Source: Oligella urethralis DSM 7531 (GTDB lineage Bacteria > Pseudomonadota > Gammaproteobacteria > Burkholderiales > Burkholderiaceae_B). From it: a stretch of DNA of 44,090 nucleotides. A model generated the notes under the pieces. The model was not told where the DNA came from. It did no database searches and saw nothing but the letters and a program-made list of their open reading frames with translations. The stretch lies in assembly GCF_000372065.1 (NCBI RefSeq), contig NZ_AQVB01000017.1:1-44090 (forward strand), written 5' to 3'. A program made the translations under genes and the position numbers. Shown here piece by piece: positions 8,353 through 18,136 of this stretch (the stretch's first letter is position 1; every line of letters begins with the position of its first letter).

Positions 8353-9361
8353 GTGAGCCACCCCTATCACTACTTGATGTGTTCTTATTGCCTGCTTCGT
8401 CGGCAGCGGCCTCCTCATGCTGCGCAAGGCTAACAGCAGCCGATTCAGCACCAGGCTTTTGCTCCCATAGCGCTAAGCCCGCTAAACTTTTATCAGCATT
8501 TATAGGACTCTCATGCTCCGCCACATAGGCATCCCAAGCGGCGTTATCTGCTTCAAGCGCCTCCGCATCTCGCTCAGGCGCTAGCGGTGGTTCGTAGCTT
8601 GGTCCATCATAAGCACTAGTCAGCTGCTGCCTACTAGCACTCACGCTAGATGCAGCGGACTCCCCACTTGCGGTTGATTCATCAGCATCAGGTATCCAGC
8701 GCTTACGCAATACATCCGCGCCGGCGGCTAGACTCTCGTCCTGCTCTTCGGGATAAATTAAGGCCTCCGCCACCGTCGAATCAACGGACCTCATACGCGG
8801 CGCTGGCGCCTGCTGATGCTGTGCGGCATCAGGCATTGTGCTCTTAGCCCCAGCCCCCGTCACAGCCTCGGCAGAAGCACTGGAAGCGCCAGCGCTTACC
8901 GCAGCCGCATCACGACTGACAGTGCTTGAGGCCACTGTCTTTGGCGCCTCCGTCAGCGGCACCGAAGCCGCTGTCTTCGCTGCTTCGTCTAATTTTAAGC
9001 TATCTAAATTTGGTAAAGGGTTTAATGAACCCTTTAGCTGCTGCTCCAGATCCTTTACCTCAGATTTAACCGTATCTAAGGGGTTTGTGATGCTTTTAAT
9101 GGGATTGGTAATGGAGGTAATTTCACCCTCCACTGAAGACTTAGCTTTGGAGACGTTTGAAGCCACTTCGTCCTTAAACTTTTTAATATCATCAACGTGC
9201 ATTTCACGCTCGATATCACTTTTAATATCGTTCACATAGCGTTGTGCACGGCCCATCAATAAACCAAGCGCCCTTGCCGTTTTCGGCAGGCGCTCAGGTC
9301 CAATCACGATTAGCGCAACCAGCGCAATAATAATTATCTCGGAAAAGCTAAGACCAAACAT
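8345..9361 (-). CDS. tatB: TatB with an unusually long C-terminal extension
   Basis: 338 residues. The first 60 are a typical TatB: a short membrane helix (MFGLSFSEIIIIALVALIVI), the GPERLP hinge and an amphipathic helix running into a charged coiled region. TatB receives Tat substrates with TatC. After about residue 110 the protein is rich in Ala, Ser, Glu and Asp with low complexity, roughly doubling the normal length (about 150-200). The frame is open throughout and joins tatC with an 8-base overlap, so this is not a frameshift artefact visible in the sequence. Confidence 0.93.
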   Translation of the reverse strand: MFGLSFSEIIIIALVALIVIGPERLPKTARALGLLMGRAQRYVNDIKSDIEREMHVDDIKKFKDEVASNVSKAKSSVEGEITSITNPIKSITNPLDTVKSEVKDLEQQLKGSLNPLPNLDSLKLDEAAKTAASVPLTEAPKTVASSTVSRDAAAVSAGASSASAEAVTGAGAKSTMPDAAQHQQAPAPRMRSVDSTVAEALIYPEEQDESLAAGADVLRKRWIPDADESTASGESAASSVSASRQQLTSAYDGPSYEPPLAPERDAEALEADNAAWDAYVAEHESPINADKSLAGLALWEQKPGAESAAVSLAQHEEAAADEAGNKNTSSSDRGGSHV

Positions 9362-9394
9362 AGTAACTCGGCACGACCACCTACACCGAAGTGC

Positions 9395-9652
9395 TTAAGC
9401 AGATGGCTTATCCTTGTCCTTAATCTCGGTAAATTCGGCATCGCTAACCTGATTTACGGGCACTGCTTTAGCCTCTTCGGTAGCCGCTTTTTTGGCTACT
9501 GTGCTTTCTTCTTCGGCATCACCAAGGCCCTTTTTAAAGCCTTTGACCGCCGTACCTAAATCCTCACCGACATTACGCAATTTCTTGGTACCAAAGACTA
9601 AAGCCACTACGACCAAAACGATTAACCAATGCCAAATACTTAATGAACCCAT
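9395..9652 (-). CDS. tatA: Sec-independent translocase subunit TatA
   Basis: 85 residues: one membrane helix in [20 protein letters not shown], then the [20 protein letters not shown] amphipathic helix, then an acidic tail. TatA forms the pore of the Tat translocase. Two ATGs stand in a row (9655 and 9652); I chose the second because GGGAG is then six bases upstream, but the first cannot be excluded. It lies between hisE and tatB, the common betaproteobacterial order. Confidence 0.95.
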   Translation of the reverse strand: MGSLSIWHWLIVLVVVALVFGTKKLRNVGEDLGTAVKGFKKGLGDAEEESTVAKKAATEEAKAVPVNQVSDAEFTEIKDKDKPSA

Positions 9653-9729
9653 CATATTCTCCCAAAAATTTCTTTGCTAATAGTATAGCATTTGCAAGTT
9701 GATACCTTTATGACTAAAAGCAGTCCGAC

Positions 9730-10080
9730 CTATTCAGGACGTGACGCTTTTTCAACTAAACCGGATAAGCCCTCACGCCGTGCCAATTCGGCTAGTACCT
9801 GTGCCGGTGAAACGCCATAATAGATCAAAGCAAGCAGACTATGGAACCATAAGTCGGCCGCTTCATAAATAATTTCTTCTTGATTGCCATCTTTGCAGGC
9901 CATAATCAGCTCAGCGCCCTCTTCGGCAATCTTTTTCAAAAACGAGTTCTCACCCTTATGGTAGAGCTTGGCCACATATGAGGTGTCGGGATCGCCACCA
10001 TTTGCCGGGAGACGGCTTATTAAGACCTGCTCTAAATGCGCTAACACCTGTTGCGCTTCAATTTGCTTTTGCTCTGACAT
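9730..10080 (-). CDS. hisE: Phosphoribosyl-ATP pyrophosphatase
   Basis: 116 residues; second step of histidine synthesis, converting phosphoribosyl-ATP to phosphoribosyl-AMP. All-alpha MazG-like fold with the metal-binding EEGAELIMACKDG and EAADLWFHSLLAL segments. It is a separate gene from hisI, as in most betaproteobacteria. It follows hisI by 16 bases and is 77 bases before tatA. Confidence 0.95.
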   Translation of the reverse strand: MSEQKQIEAQQVLAHLEQVLISRLPANGGDPDTSYVAKLYHKGENSFLKKIAEEGAELIMACKDGNQEEIIYEAADLWFHSLLALIYYGVSPAQVLAELARREGLSGLVEKASRPE

Positions 10081-10096
10081 TTACCACTCTAACTAA

Positions 10097-10498
10097 TTAC
10101 TCAGACTTGTACATAAGCGCTGGATCCATCAGCACAGGGTCTACCGCATCCCAATAGCGCTCACCCTCAGCAGATGTCTTTAAGACTCGAAAAAAACAAC
10201 TCTCGCGACCGGTATGACAAGCCACACCGCCCTGTTGCTCGATCTTGAGTAGCAGCACATCAGCATCACAATCCAGAATAATCTCATGCACAATTTGTGT
10301 ATTGCCTGAGCTTTCACCCTTACGCCACAGCTTTTTACGAGAGCGGGACCAATAAACACCGCGTTTAGTGGTCACCGTCTCAACTAAGGCTTCATGGTTC
10401 ATCCAAGCCACCATCAGCACACGATTTGTTTGCCAATCCTGCGCTATCACAGGGATAAGCCCCTGATCATTAAAGTTGACTTGAGTGATCCAGGTCAT
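10097..10498 (-). CDS. hisI: Phosphoribosyl-AMP cyclohydrolase
   Basis: 133 residues; third step of histidine synthesis, opening the purine ring. Motifs: [35 protein letters not shown] and the zinc-ligand [12 protein letters not shown]. The ATG at 10498 directly abuts the hisF stop codon (TAAATG), so the two are translationally coupled. Confidence 0.96.
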   Translation of the reverse strand: MTWITQVNFNDQGLIPVIAQDWQTNRVLMVAWMNHEALVETVTTKRGVYWSRSRKKLWRKGESSGNTQIVHEIILDCDADVLLLKIEQQGGVACHTGRESCFFRVLKTSAEGERYWDAVDPVLMDPALMYKSE

Positions 10499-11302
10499 TT
10501 AGTCCATCCTAACTGCAATACCTTGATCGCGCATAAACTGCTTGCACTCTTGCACCGTAAATTCGCCAAAGTGGAATACACTGGCTGCCAACACGGCGCT
10601 AGCGCCACCCTTTGTAACCCCATCAGCCATATGCTGGAGCGTACCCACACCACCAGAGGCGGTAACAGGAATGCTCACCGCATCGCTGATGGCGCGCGTT
10701 AATGCCAGATCAAAGCCATCTTTGGTGCCATCGCGATCCATACTAGTCACGAGAATCTCACCTGCGCCCTTTGTCTCCATGGTTTTGGCCCATTCAACTG
10801 CGTCCATACCAGTGCCCTGACGACCGCCGTGAGAAATAACCTCCCACCGTGGTGCTTCGCCCTCGGCATTCACCTGACGCGCATCAATCGCGATGACGAT
10901 GCGTTCGGAACCAAAACGCTCGGCTGCCTCCCTAATCAGCTCGGGATTGGCAATGGCCGCACTACCGATGGATACCTTAGAGACGCCAATATCAAGCAGG
11001 CGCTGGATATCCTCCAGACTACGCACACCGCCACCGACTGTCAGCGGAATATTGATAGCCGCTACGGTTTTTTCAATGACCGGAAAAATCATCTCACGAT
11101 CGTCACTAGTCGCAGTAATGTCTAAAAAAGTCAGCTCGTCGGCTCCCTGTTGACAATAGCTTTTCGCTATTTCAACCGGATCGCCGGCATCTCGTAAGCC
11201 GACAAAATTTACACCCTTAACTACACGACCACCATTAACATCTAAGCACGGGATGATTCGCTTGTACACATTTGATTGCTGGTTTAATTGGTCGTTTTGC
11301 AT
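10499..11302 (-). CDS. hisF: Imidazole glycerol phosphate synthase cyclase subunit
   Basis: A 267-residue beta/alpha barrel. With HisH it makes imidazole glycerol phosphate and AICAR. Catalytic aspartates sit in the [16 protein letters not shown] and [11 protein letters not shown] segments. The ATG overlaps the hisA stop by one base (TAATG). Its partner gene hisH is not found in this window, although it normally sits just upstream of hisA. Confidence 0.96.
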   Translation of the reverse strand: MQNDQLNQQSNVYKRIIPCLDVNGGRVVKGVNFVGLRDAGDPVEIAKSYCQQGADELTFLDITATSDDREMIFPVIEKTVAAINIPLTVGGGVRSLEDIQRLLDIGVSKVSIGSAAIANPELIREAAERFGSERIVIAIDARQVNAEGEAPRWEVISHGGRQGTGMDAVEWAKTMETKGAGEILVTSMDRDGTKDGFDLALTRAISDAVSIPVTASGGVGTLQHMADGVTKGGASAVLAASVFHFGEFTVQECKQFMRDQGIAVRMD

Positions 11303-12054
11303 TATTCCTCTATCTCTTCAAAATAGTCATCAACAAAATCGAGGGCTTCTTCAAAATCCAAAGTACCTTCGTAGATACTCCGGCCGAGGATCACACCCTC
11401 AACGCCTTCATCTGCCACCTGACAAAGTGCCTCAATGTCTCGCAAATCAGTCACTCCGCCGGAAGCGATGACCGGAATTCTGGTCGCATTGGCCAGACGT
11501 ACGGTTGCTTCGATATTAACCCCGCTCAACATACCATCGCGGCCAATATCAGTATAGATAATCGACTCCACTCCGAAGTCTTCAAAACGCTTTGCCATAT
11601 CGATCACATCATTTTTTGTGATCTTGGCCCAACCATCAGTGGCTACCTTACCATCTTTGGCATCTAAACCCACAATAATATGCCCGTGAAAGGCGCTGCA
11701 CGCATCCTGTAAAAAACCTGGATCCTTAACGGCTGCAGTACCGATAATGACATAATCAATGCCGCTATCAAGATAATGCTCAATGGTTGCCATATCCCGA
11801 ATACCGCCGCCAATTTGTACGGGAATTTCGCGATCAACGGCTTTTAAAATGGCATCAATAGCGGCTTTGTTTTTAGGGCGTCCGGCAAAAGCACCGTTTA
11901 GGTCAACCAGATGCAGGCGCTCCGCCCCCTTTTTGAGCCAAGCTTCAGCAACTGCGGCTGGGCTATCAGAGAAAATCGTGGTGTCGTCAAGATCACCCTG
12001 TCTGAGACGAACACATTGGCCGTCCTTTAGGTCGATGGCTGGGATGAGCAGCAT
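11302..12054 (-). CDS. hisA: ProFAR isomerase HisA
   Basis: 250 residues; the beta/alpha-barrel isomerase of the fourth histidine step. N-terminal [16 protein letters not shown] carries the first catalytic Asp, and [10 protein letters not shown] the second. HisA proteins start at this Met, yet no Shine-Dalgarno sequence precedes it; instead TATAAT lies at 12058-12063, four bases before the ATG. A 198-base gap separates it from hisB where hisH is normally found. Confidence 0.95.
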   Translation of the reverse strand: MLLIPAIDLKDGQCVRLRQGDLDDTTIFSDSPAAVAEAWLKKGAERLHLVDLNGAFAGRPKNKAAIDAILKAVDREIPVQIGGGIRDMATIEHYLDSGIDYVIIGTAAVKDPGFLQDACSAFHGHIIVGLDAKDGKVATDGWAKITKNDVIDMAKRFEDFGVESIIYTDIGRDGMLSGVNIEATVRLANATRIPVIASGGVTDLRDIEALCQVADEGVEGVILGRSIYEGTLDFEEALDFVDDYFEEIEE

Positions 12055-12099
12055 GATATTATAGAATAGTAGAGTAAATAGTTTAAATTTAAATCAAAC

Positions 12100-12122
12100 G
12101 GCGATGGATAATATTTATCGCC
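12100..12122 (-). other. small hairpin in the hisB-hisA gap
   Basis: An inverted repeat GGCGAT/ATCGCC with an 11-base A/T-rich spacer lies 46 bases upstream of hisA. No run of T follows on the minus strand that would make it a clear terminator. It may be an operator, a leader structure or chance. Confidence 0.3.
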
Positions 12123-12210
12123 CCGCAAATAGTATTTATACCTTATTTTGAGTGTTTTGCACTAGCAATTACGAGGATCAATACAATTAAATTTGATGCT
12201 TCCTCAAATT

Positions 12211-12242
12211 GTCGTCCAAAGCCCACGCAGACCCTGGACGAC
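12211..12242 (-). other. hairpin after hisB (possible attenuator or terminator)
   Basis: A perfect 8-bp stem (GTCGTCCA/TGGACGAC) with a 16-base G/C-rich loop starts 11 bases after the hisB stop. The minus-strand tail is AATTTGAGG, too weak for a confident intrinsic terminator. Together with the hairpin at 12100-12122 it fills the 198-base gap between hisB and hisA, which holds no reading frame I can support. Confidence 0.4.
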
Positions 12243-12252
12243 ACAGGCAAGA

Positions 12253-12840
12253 CTAGAGCACACCCTTGGTTGAAGGAATTACCCCGGCCATACGCGGATC
12301 CTCGGCTAAGGCCATGCGTAGCGCCCGTCCGAATGCCTTAAATACCGTCTCGGCTTGGTGATGTGAATTAATCCCTTTAAGATTATCAATATGCAAGGTC
12401 ACTGCGGCATGATTCACAAAGCCCTGAAAAAACTCTTGGAACAAATCCACATCAAAGCGACCAATCAAAGCCCGCGTAAAAGGAATGTGGTAGTACAAGC
12501 CTGGGCGACCTGAAAAATCAATCACTACGCGTGACAGCGCCTCATCCAAAGGCACGTAGGAATGACCATAGCGGACAATGCCCTTTTTATCACCCACGGC
12601 TTTGGCAAAGGCTTGCCCCAGCGTGATACCGACATCCTCCACCGTGTGGTGATCATCAATATGTGTATCACCATCACAGTAAACCTCTAAATCAATCAGA
12701 CCGTGACGTGCGATTTGATCAAGCATATGATCGAGAAATGGCACGCCCGTATTAATATCCTGTTTACCCGTACCATCTAAATTAATGGCAACACGAATCT
12801 TCGTCTCTTGGGTATCACGACTAACTTCAGCAGTACGCAT
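12253..12840 (-). CDS. hisB: Imidazoleglycerol-phosphate dehydratase
   Basis: 195 residues, single-domain form (no fused phosphatase). Manganese-binding histidine motifs: [19 protein letters not shown] and [12 protein letters not shown]. Sixth step of histidine synthesis. AAGGAAG precedes the ATG. It follows hisD by 20 bases; hisC, which in Bordetella-like loci lies between hisD and hisB, is absent. Confidence 0.96.
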   Translation of the reverse strand: MRTAEVSRDTQETKIRVAINLDGTGKQDINTGVPFLDHMLDQIARHGLIDLEVYCDGDTHIDDHHTVEDVGITLGQAFAKAVGDKKGIVRYGHSYVPLDEALSRVVIDFSGRPGLYYHIPFTRALIGRFDVDLFQEFFQGFVNHAAVTLHIDNLKGINSHHQAETVFKAFGRALRMALAEDPRMAGVIPSTKGVL

Positions 12841-12860
12841 GACATCTTCCTTATAATAAA

Positions 12861-14162
12861 TTAATTCTTATAGCGGTATTCAGCACTACGGGCATGCGCC
12901 TGTAGACCCTCACCATACGCTAAACTACTTGCAATCGGCCCTAGCATCGCAGCGCCTGCTTGCGACACCCTAATAAGGCTAGAGCGCTTTTGGAAATCAT
13001 ACACGCCCAACGGCGATGAAAAACGAGCCGTACGTGAGGTGGGTAAGACATGATTAGGACCTGCACAATAGTCGCCTAAGGCTTCAGAGCTATAGGGTCC
13101 GACAAAGATCGCACCGGCATGGCGAATTTTATCGACCAAGGGCTGCGCATCTGCGACCGAAATCTCCAAATGCTCCGCAGCGACATAGTTAGCGATCTCA
13201 CAGGCCTCATCCAAGTCTTTTACTAATATCAAGGCACCGCGATTGGCTAAACTTGTAGCAATAATCTCACGCCGCCACATGTTGGGCAACTGGCGTTGGA
13301 TCGAAGCCTCCACCTCGTCTAAATAGGCCGCATCAGGGCATAATAAAATGGCTTGTGCCAATTCATCATGCTCAGCTTGCGAAAAGAGATCCATGGCAAT
13401 CCAGTCAGCTGGCGTTTTACCATCACAAATAATTAAAATCTCACTGGGACCGGCAATCATATCAATACCGACCACACCAAAAACTCGACGCTTTGCCTCA
13501 GCCACGTAGGCATTACCCGGACCGACAATTTTATCGACCTGTGCAATCGTCTCAGTACCATAAGCTAAGGCAGCCACCGCTTGCGCACCACCAATGCTGA
13601 GCACGCGATCGACACCGGCCACCGCCGCTGCGGCTAGCACTAAAGGATTATGCTCACCGCCCGGAGTCGGGGTCACCATCACCACTTCCTGCACCCCGGC
13701 CACCTTGGCTGGCACCGCGTTCATCAAAACCGAAGAAGGATAAGCGGCCTTACCGCCAGGCACATAGAGCCCAACCCGATCCATGGGGCTGATTTTAACC
13801 CCTAGCACCGTACCATCCGCCTCCTCGTAATGCCAGCCCTCGCTTTTTTGATGCTCATGATAGCGACGAATACGCTCAGCGGCTTTCATCAGGGCCTGAC
13901 GCTGCTCCTCAGGCAGACCCTCTAATGCGGCCTGACATTGCGCCTGAGAAATCTCCAACTCAGCCATGCTCTCGGCCTGTACGCCATCAAATTTGCGGCT
14001 ATACTCAAGCACGGCCGCATCACCACGCGCCCGCACATCCGCTATAATTTCGCTGACCACCTGCTCAATTTGAGCGTCTTGCGTCTCGTCATAGGCTAAT
14101 AACTGAGCTAACTGCTCACCAAATCCTACACTACTAGCATCTAATCGATTAATTACTGACAT
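12861..14162 (-). CDS. hisD: Histidinol dehydrogenase
   Basis: 433 residues; zinc enzyme that oxidises histidinol to histidine in two NAD-dependent steps. Recognisable segments: the [14 protein letters not shown] nucleotide-binding region, [26 protein letters not shown] (zinc ligands) and the catalytic AAEHLEI, plus [10 protein letters not shown] and GPNHVLPT. Length is normal. Two bases separate it from hisG. Confidence 0.97.
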   Translation of the reverse strand: MSVINRLDASSVGFGEQLAQLLAYDETQDAQIEQVVSEIIADVRARGDAAVLEYSRKFDGVQAESMAELEISQAQCQAALEGLPEEQRQALMKAAERIRRYHEHQKSEGWHYEEADGTVLGVKISPMDRVGLYVPGGKAAYPSSVLMNAVPAKVAGVQEVVMVTPTPGGEHNPLVLAAAAVAGVDRVLSIGGAQAVAALAYGTETIAQVDKIVGPGNAYVAEAKRRVFGVVGIDMIAGPSEILIICDGKTPADWIAMDLFSQAEHDELAQAILLCPDAAYLDEVEASIQRQLPNMWRREIIATSLANRGALILVKDLDEACEIANYVAAEHLEISVADAQPLVDKIRHAGAIFVGPYSSEALGDYCAGPNHVLPTSRTARFSSPLGVYDFQKRSSLIRVSQAGAAMLGPIASSLAYGEGLQAHARSAEYRYKN

Positions 14163-14164
14163 AA

Positions 14165-14818
14165 CTATTCCAAGGCAGCCTTTTCAAATGCATCAAGAAA
14201 GGGCTGCAAGCTTTTACTACGGGTTTTTAAGGCCGCTTGATTCACAATCAGACGTGATGAAACTGGCATCACATCTTCCACATCAATTAAATTATTCGCT
14301 CGCAGGGTACCACCCGTGGAAACCACATCCACAATGGCGTCAGCCAAGCCAGTCAAAGGCGCCAGTTCCATGGAGCCATATAACTTGATTATATCAACGT
14401 GTACACCCTTTTTAGCGAAGTGCTCGCGCGTGATATTGACATACTTGGTGGCGACCCTTAGGCGACTCCCTTGGCGCACCGCCTTTTCATAATCAAAATC
14501 CTGACGCACCGCCACCGCCAAACGACATTTCGCAATATTTAAGTCAATCGGCTGATAAAGACCACCCGCATGATCCTGACTATATTCATACAGCACGTCC
14601 AAACCGGCCACACCAAAATCCGCCGCACCGAACTGCACATAGGTTGGCACATCAGAAGCGCGCACAATCAAAATCTGCAAATTCGGATCGCTAGTGGCTA
14701 AAATCAATTTGCGCGAGGTACTCGGGTTTTCTGCCACCTCAATCCCAACACTGGCCAATAATGGCAAGGTGTCATCAAAAATACGTCCTTTGGAAAGGGC
14801 AAGCGTCAGCTTATCCAT
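14165..14818 (-). CDS. hisG: ATP phosphoribosyltransferase, short form
   Basis: 217 residues; first and feedback-controlled step of histidine synthesis. The short form lacks the C-terminal regulatory domain, so by family knowledge it needs HisZ, which is not in this window. Seen: [16 protein letters not shown] at the start, [11 protein letters not shown], and the PRPP-binding [16 protein letters not shown]. It lies two bases after murA on the minus strand and two before hisD. Confidence 0.96.
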   Translation of the reverse strand: MDKLTLALSKGRIFDDTLPLLASVGIEVAENPSTSRKLILATSDPNLQILIVRASDVPTYVQFGAADFGVAGLDVLYEYSQDHAGGLYQPIDLNIAKCRLAVAVRQDFDYEKAVRQGSRLRVATKYVNITREHFAKKGVHVDIIKLYGSMELAPLTGLADAIVDVVSTGGTLRANNLIDVEDVMPVSSRLIVNQAALKTRSKSLQPFLDAFEKAALE

Positions 14819-14820
14819 GC

Positions 14821-16080
14821 TTAATCTATCCTTTGAATTGTTGCGCCCACGGCGCTCAGCTTTTGTTCCATATTGACATAGCCGCGATCGAGGTGATAGA
14901 TACGATCGACAATTGTCTCGCCCTCTGCGACTAAACCAGCAATCACCAAACTAGCCGAAGCCCGTAGATCGGTTGCCATCACCATGGCTCCGGATAGGTG
15001 CTCAACACCGTTAACCACGGCGGTGGGACCATCAAGTAAAATATCCGCATTTAAGCGCAGCAGCTCAGAAACATGCATAAAGCGATTTTCGAAAATATTT
15101 TCTACAATCACAGCAGTCCCCTCAGCAACACAATTCATTGCCATCATTTGCGCCTGCATATCCGTAGGGAATCCTGGATGCTCGGCGGTACGAAAACTGA
15201 CGGCTTTAGGCCGTTGCTTCATGGTTGCATGAATCGTATCCGCCCCAATCTCAAGCGCAAGCCCCGCTTCGCTCAGCTTATCCAGCGTGGCACCCATGGT
15301 GTCGGGATTCACATTGCGCAACAACAGCTCACCCCCGGTCGCCGCCACCGCACATAAGAATGTCCCGGCCTCAATACGATCCGAAATAATGGCATAGTCG
15401 GTGCCATGGAGCTGCTCAACCCCTTCGATCACGATTCTATCCGTGCCGTGGCCACTGATTTTCGCCCCCATGGCAATCAGAATATTGGCCAAATCAACCA
15501 CTTCCGGTTCCCGTGCGGCATTTTCTAAAATCGTTGTACCTTTTGCCAATACAGCGCTCATTAAAAACTGCTCAGTACCACCAACCGTCACCATATCAGT
15601 ACGAATTGAGCCGCCAACCAAGCCTGTCGCACCAGCCTCGCCATAAACATAGCCATGCTCCACCGCTAATTGAGCGCCCAACTCCTTGAGCCCCTTAAGG
15701 TGTTGATCCACAGGGCGTGAACCGATGGCGCAACCACCAGGCAAGCTGACCTTAGCACGCCCAATCCGTGCTAGCAACGGCCCTAGCACAAGAATTGAGG
15801 CACGCATGGTGCTAACCAATTCATACGGCGCCTCATGCGATGTGACTTCAAGCGTCTGCAACTTCAGTACATCCTCAGCCAACCACTCCGCCACCACACC
15901 GAGCTGCTGCAACACCGCAATCATCGTTTCCACATCCTTGAGACGCGGAATATTACGTAAAATAACCGGCTCTGCGGTTAATAAGGTTGTACATAAAATA
16001 GGCAAGGCGGCGTTTTTAGCGCCAGAGATCATCACCTCACCGTGCAAAGGCTGACCGCCGATAATTCTTAATTTAGCCAT
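14821..16080 (-). CDS. murA: UDP-N-acetylglucosamine 1-carboxyvinyltransferase
   Basis: 419 residues; first committed step of peptidoglycan synthesis, the fosfomycin target. Substrate-binding [12 protein letters not shown] (Lys-Asn pair) is at the N terminus. The catalytic cysteine is present in [14 protein letters not shown], which predicts fosfomycin sensitivity at this site. [11 protein letters not shown] carries the conserved Asp. The start overlaps the BolA gene by 8 bases. The placement before hisG is normal for Burkholderiales. Confidence 0.97.
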   Translation of the reverse strand: MAKLRIIGGQPLHGEVMISGAKNAALPILCTTLLTAEPVILRNIPRLKDVETMIAVLQQLGVVAEWLAEDVLKLQTLEVTSHEAPYELVSTMRASILVLGPLLARIGRAKVSLPGGCAIGSRPVDQHLKGLKELGAQLAVEHGYVYGEAGATGLVGGSIRTDMVTVGGTEQFLMSAVLAKGTTILENAAREPEVVDLANILIAMGAKISGHGTDRIVIEGVEQLHGTDYAIISDRIEAGTFLCAVAATGGELLLRNVNPDTMGATLDKLSEAGLALEIGADTIHATMKQRPKAVSFRTAEHPGFPTDMQAQMMAMNCVAEGTAVIVENIFENRFMHVSELLRLNADILLDGPTAVVNGVEHLSGAMVMATDLRASASLVIAGLVAEGETIVDRIYHLDRGYVNMEQKLSAVGATIQRID

Positions 16081-16315
16081 GTTGAGAAAACTCTGCCGGG
16101 GTTAAGGTCTTCATTGAAAGCGCATGAATTTCCTCCTTCATGCGTTCACCCAAGGCGGCATAAACTAACTGGTGACGCTGAATTAAGCGCTTACCCTCAA
16201 AGGCTTTGCTAACAATGACCGCTTCAAAATGCGAGCCATCACCGACCACATGCACATGCTCACAGGCTAAATTACTCTCGATATACGTTTTAATCTGCTC
16301 TGGTGTAGGTAACAT
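16073..16315 (-). CDS. BolA-family protein (IbaG/YrbA-like)
   Basis: 80 residues with the BolA fold; family members bind monothiol glutaredoxin and take part in iron-sulfur or haem metabolism. The conserved stretch [19 protein letters not shown] followed by [14 protein letters not shown] is diagnostic. The position next to murA and the mla genes matches ibaG of E. coli. It overlaps murA by 8 bases. Confidence 0.92.
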   Translation of the reverse strand: MLPTPEQIKTYIESNLACEHVHVVGDGSHFEAVIVSKAFEGKRLIQRHQLVYAALGERMKEEIHALSMKTLTPAEFSQHG

Positions 16316-16335
16316 CTTGATTAACCCTTTAAAAA

Positions 16336-17199
16336 TTAATTTCTTAGCTTATAACCACTGACAATTAAACGCAAAGCGATCAGTGAAACAATCACAAAAA
16401 ACACACTAACCACCGCCAAACTTAACCAGGGGGAGGTGTCTGCCACCCCAAAGAAGCCATAGCGCATGCCGTCAATCATATAAAAGATCGGATTCCAATG
16501 GGATACGGCTTGCCAAAACGGCGGTAATGAGTGAATTGAATAAAACACACCGGACAAAAAACTCGCCGGCATAATTAAAAAGTTTTGGAATAGGGCTAAT
16601 TGGTCAAACTTCTCCGACCATAGGCCCGCAATCAATCCCAAGGTAGACATAATACCGCAAGCTAATACAGCAAAGACTAAAACCCACAGTATATTGTAAG
16701 GTAGCACCACCCTAAAAATCAGCGCAAAGAGCCACAAGCTCAGTCCCACCATCAAACCACGGATAACCCCACCCAGCACATAAGCACCATACAGCTCATA
16801 GGCAGATAACGGTGGCAATAAAATAAACACCAGATTACCGGTGATCCGACTTTGCACGAGCGACGATGAGGCATTAGCAAATGCATTTTGCTGCATACTC
16901 ATCATAATTAATCCCGGAATCAAAAATGATACATAGTCAATGCTAATATCCGAGCCTGCGTAGCTTTGTACCCGTCCTTGCAAGACATGGGAAAAAACCA
17001 GTAAATAAAGCACAGAGGTTAACACCGGCGCCAGGATGGTTTGTAGAGCCACACGCCAGAAGCGCATCACCTCTTTGGCTAAGAGCGTAGGAAATCCAGA
17101 ACGATAGTCTTTATGCTGGCGCAGTCGTTGATAGGCACTACTTCCTAACGCGCTGTTCTCTACGGTCGACGACACTTGACGATCACTAGTCCTAGTCAT
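16336..17199 (-). CDS. ABC-2 type exporter permease (YadH-like)
   Basis: 287 residues from the ATG at 17199, which has GGAGG six bases upstream; the longer frame to 17265 overlaps the ATPase gene. About six membrane helices with the ABC-2 signature around FLIPGLIMMSMQQNAFANAS and LPPFWQAVSHWNPIFYMIDG. Pairs with the ATPase (8-base overlap) to form an exporter of the YadGH type; the substrate is not established. The pair often follows mla genes in betaproteobacteria. Confidence 0.9.
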   Translation of the reverse strand: MTRTSDRQVSSTVENSALGSSAYQRLRQHKDYRSGFPTLLAKEVMRFWRVALQTILAPVLTSVLYLLVFSHVLQGRVQSYAGSDISIDYVSFLIPGLIMMSMQQNAFANASSSLVQSRITGNLVFILLPPLSAYELYGAYVLGGVIRGLMVGLSLWLFALIFRVVLPYNILWVLVFAVLACGIMSTLGLIAGLWSEKFDQLALFQNFLIMPASFLSGVFYSIHSLPPFWQAVSHWNPIFYMIDGMRYGFFGVADTSPWLSLAVVSVFFVIVSLIALRLIVSGYKLRN

Positions 17200-17986
17200 G
17201 AGACACCTCCAGCGAGGAATCATACATAGCGCGAGAAAATGCGGCCTCAAGATTCGCACCACCATAATGCGCCATAATCGCTTCTGTTGTATCTAAGGCG
17301 ATTAAATTACCACGTTTTAAAAAGGCCAAGCGATGGCACATGGACTCGGCCTCTTCGAGATAATGCGTCGTTAAAAGTACAGTATGACCCTTTTTATTTA
17401 GTCTTGAAATAAAATCCCAAAGCCCACGTCGTAAATCCACATCCACGCCAGCGGTAGGTTCATCCAAAATAATCACCGGCGGACAGTGTACCAAGGCTTG
17501 CGCAACTAAAACACGCCGCTTCATACCACCTGATAGGGCGCGCATATTTGCCTCGGCCTTATCGCTTAAGCCTAAATTAGCAAGCACCTCATCAATCCAG
17601 TCGTCATTATGGCGAATGCCAAAATAGCCAGACTGCAAACGTAAGGTCTCACGCACGGTAAAAAAGGGGTCATATACCAGCTCTTGTGGCACCACGCCCA
17701 AGGCTCGGCGTGCCTGTCTATATTGCTCCTGCACATCAAAGCCCATCACCTTGGCGGTTCCAGCACTGGCTCGCACCAAACCCGACAGCACCGAAATCAG
17801 GGTAGTTTTACCGGCGCCATTAGGACCCAACAAACCAAAAAACTCCCCCTCTTTTACCTCAAAGGACACATCATTGAGCGCCTGAAAGCCGCCAGCCTCC
17901 ACATCACGCCCCATGAGACGGCGCCACATTGAGCTTTCCTTAGGGTATATCTTGGAGACATGCTCAAATTGAATTGCAATAGACAT
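17192..17986 (-). CDS. ABC-2 type exporter ATPase (YadG-like)
   Basis: 264 residues. Walker A GPNGAGKTTL, signature ALSGGMKRRV, Walker B VIILDEPTAG and the switch HYLEEAE are all intact. The start MSIAIQFEHVSKIY at 17986 fits the family; upstream sequence to 18019 is not conserved and no strong ribosome-binding site is seen. A long hairpin at 18021-18055 lies directly upstream. Confidence 0.92.
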   Translation of the reverse strand: MSIAIQFEHVSKIYPKESSMWRRLMGRDVEAGGFQALNDVSFEVKEGEFFGLLGPNGAGKTTLISVLSGLVRASAGTAKVMGFDVQEQYRQARRALGVVPQELVYDPFFTVRETLRLQSGYFGIRHNDDWIDEVLANLGLSDKAEANMRALSGGMKRRVLVAQALVHCPPVIILDEPTAGVDVDLRRGLWDFISRLNKKGHTVLLTTHYLEEAESMCHRLAFLKRGNLIALDTTEAIMAHYGGANLEAAFSRAMYDSSLEVSHD

Positions 17987-18020
17987 AGATTTATTAACGT
18001 TAAGATTCTTATAAAGCAAG

Positions 18021-18055
18021 AAGTGAGACTAAGCTATTTTAGCCTAATCTCACTT
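18021..18055 (-). other. long near-perfect hairpin between mlaC and the ABC ATPase gene
   Basis: Two 16-base arms, AAGTGAGACTAAGCTA and TAGCCTAATCTCACTT on the plus strand, pair throughout with two G-U type positions and a 3-base loop. On the minus strand the tail (CTTGCTTT) is only weakly T-rich, so it may terminate, attenuate or protect the mla mRNA. It occupies the 150-base gap where mlaB would normally be. Confidence 0.65.
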
Positions 18056-18136
18056 TTAATCAGTTGACAATCCTTAAGCCTAACTCAAGGATGTCTGAAC
18101 GACGGTAGCTACCCTAAACGCTTAGCACAGCAATCA

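Noticed and set aside
8838-9239. Plus-strand open frame of 133 codons opposite tatB
   Set aside because: Antisense to the low-complexity Ala/Ser part of tatB; the open frame is a by-product of that composition.
12058-12063. TATAAT just before hisA as a promoter for a leaderless message
   Set aside because: Only four bases separate it from the ATG and there is no -35; the start would fall inside the coding sequence.
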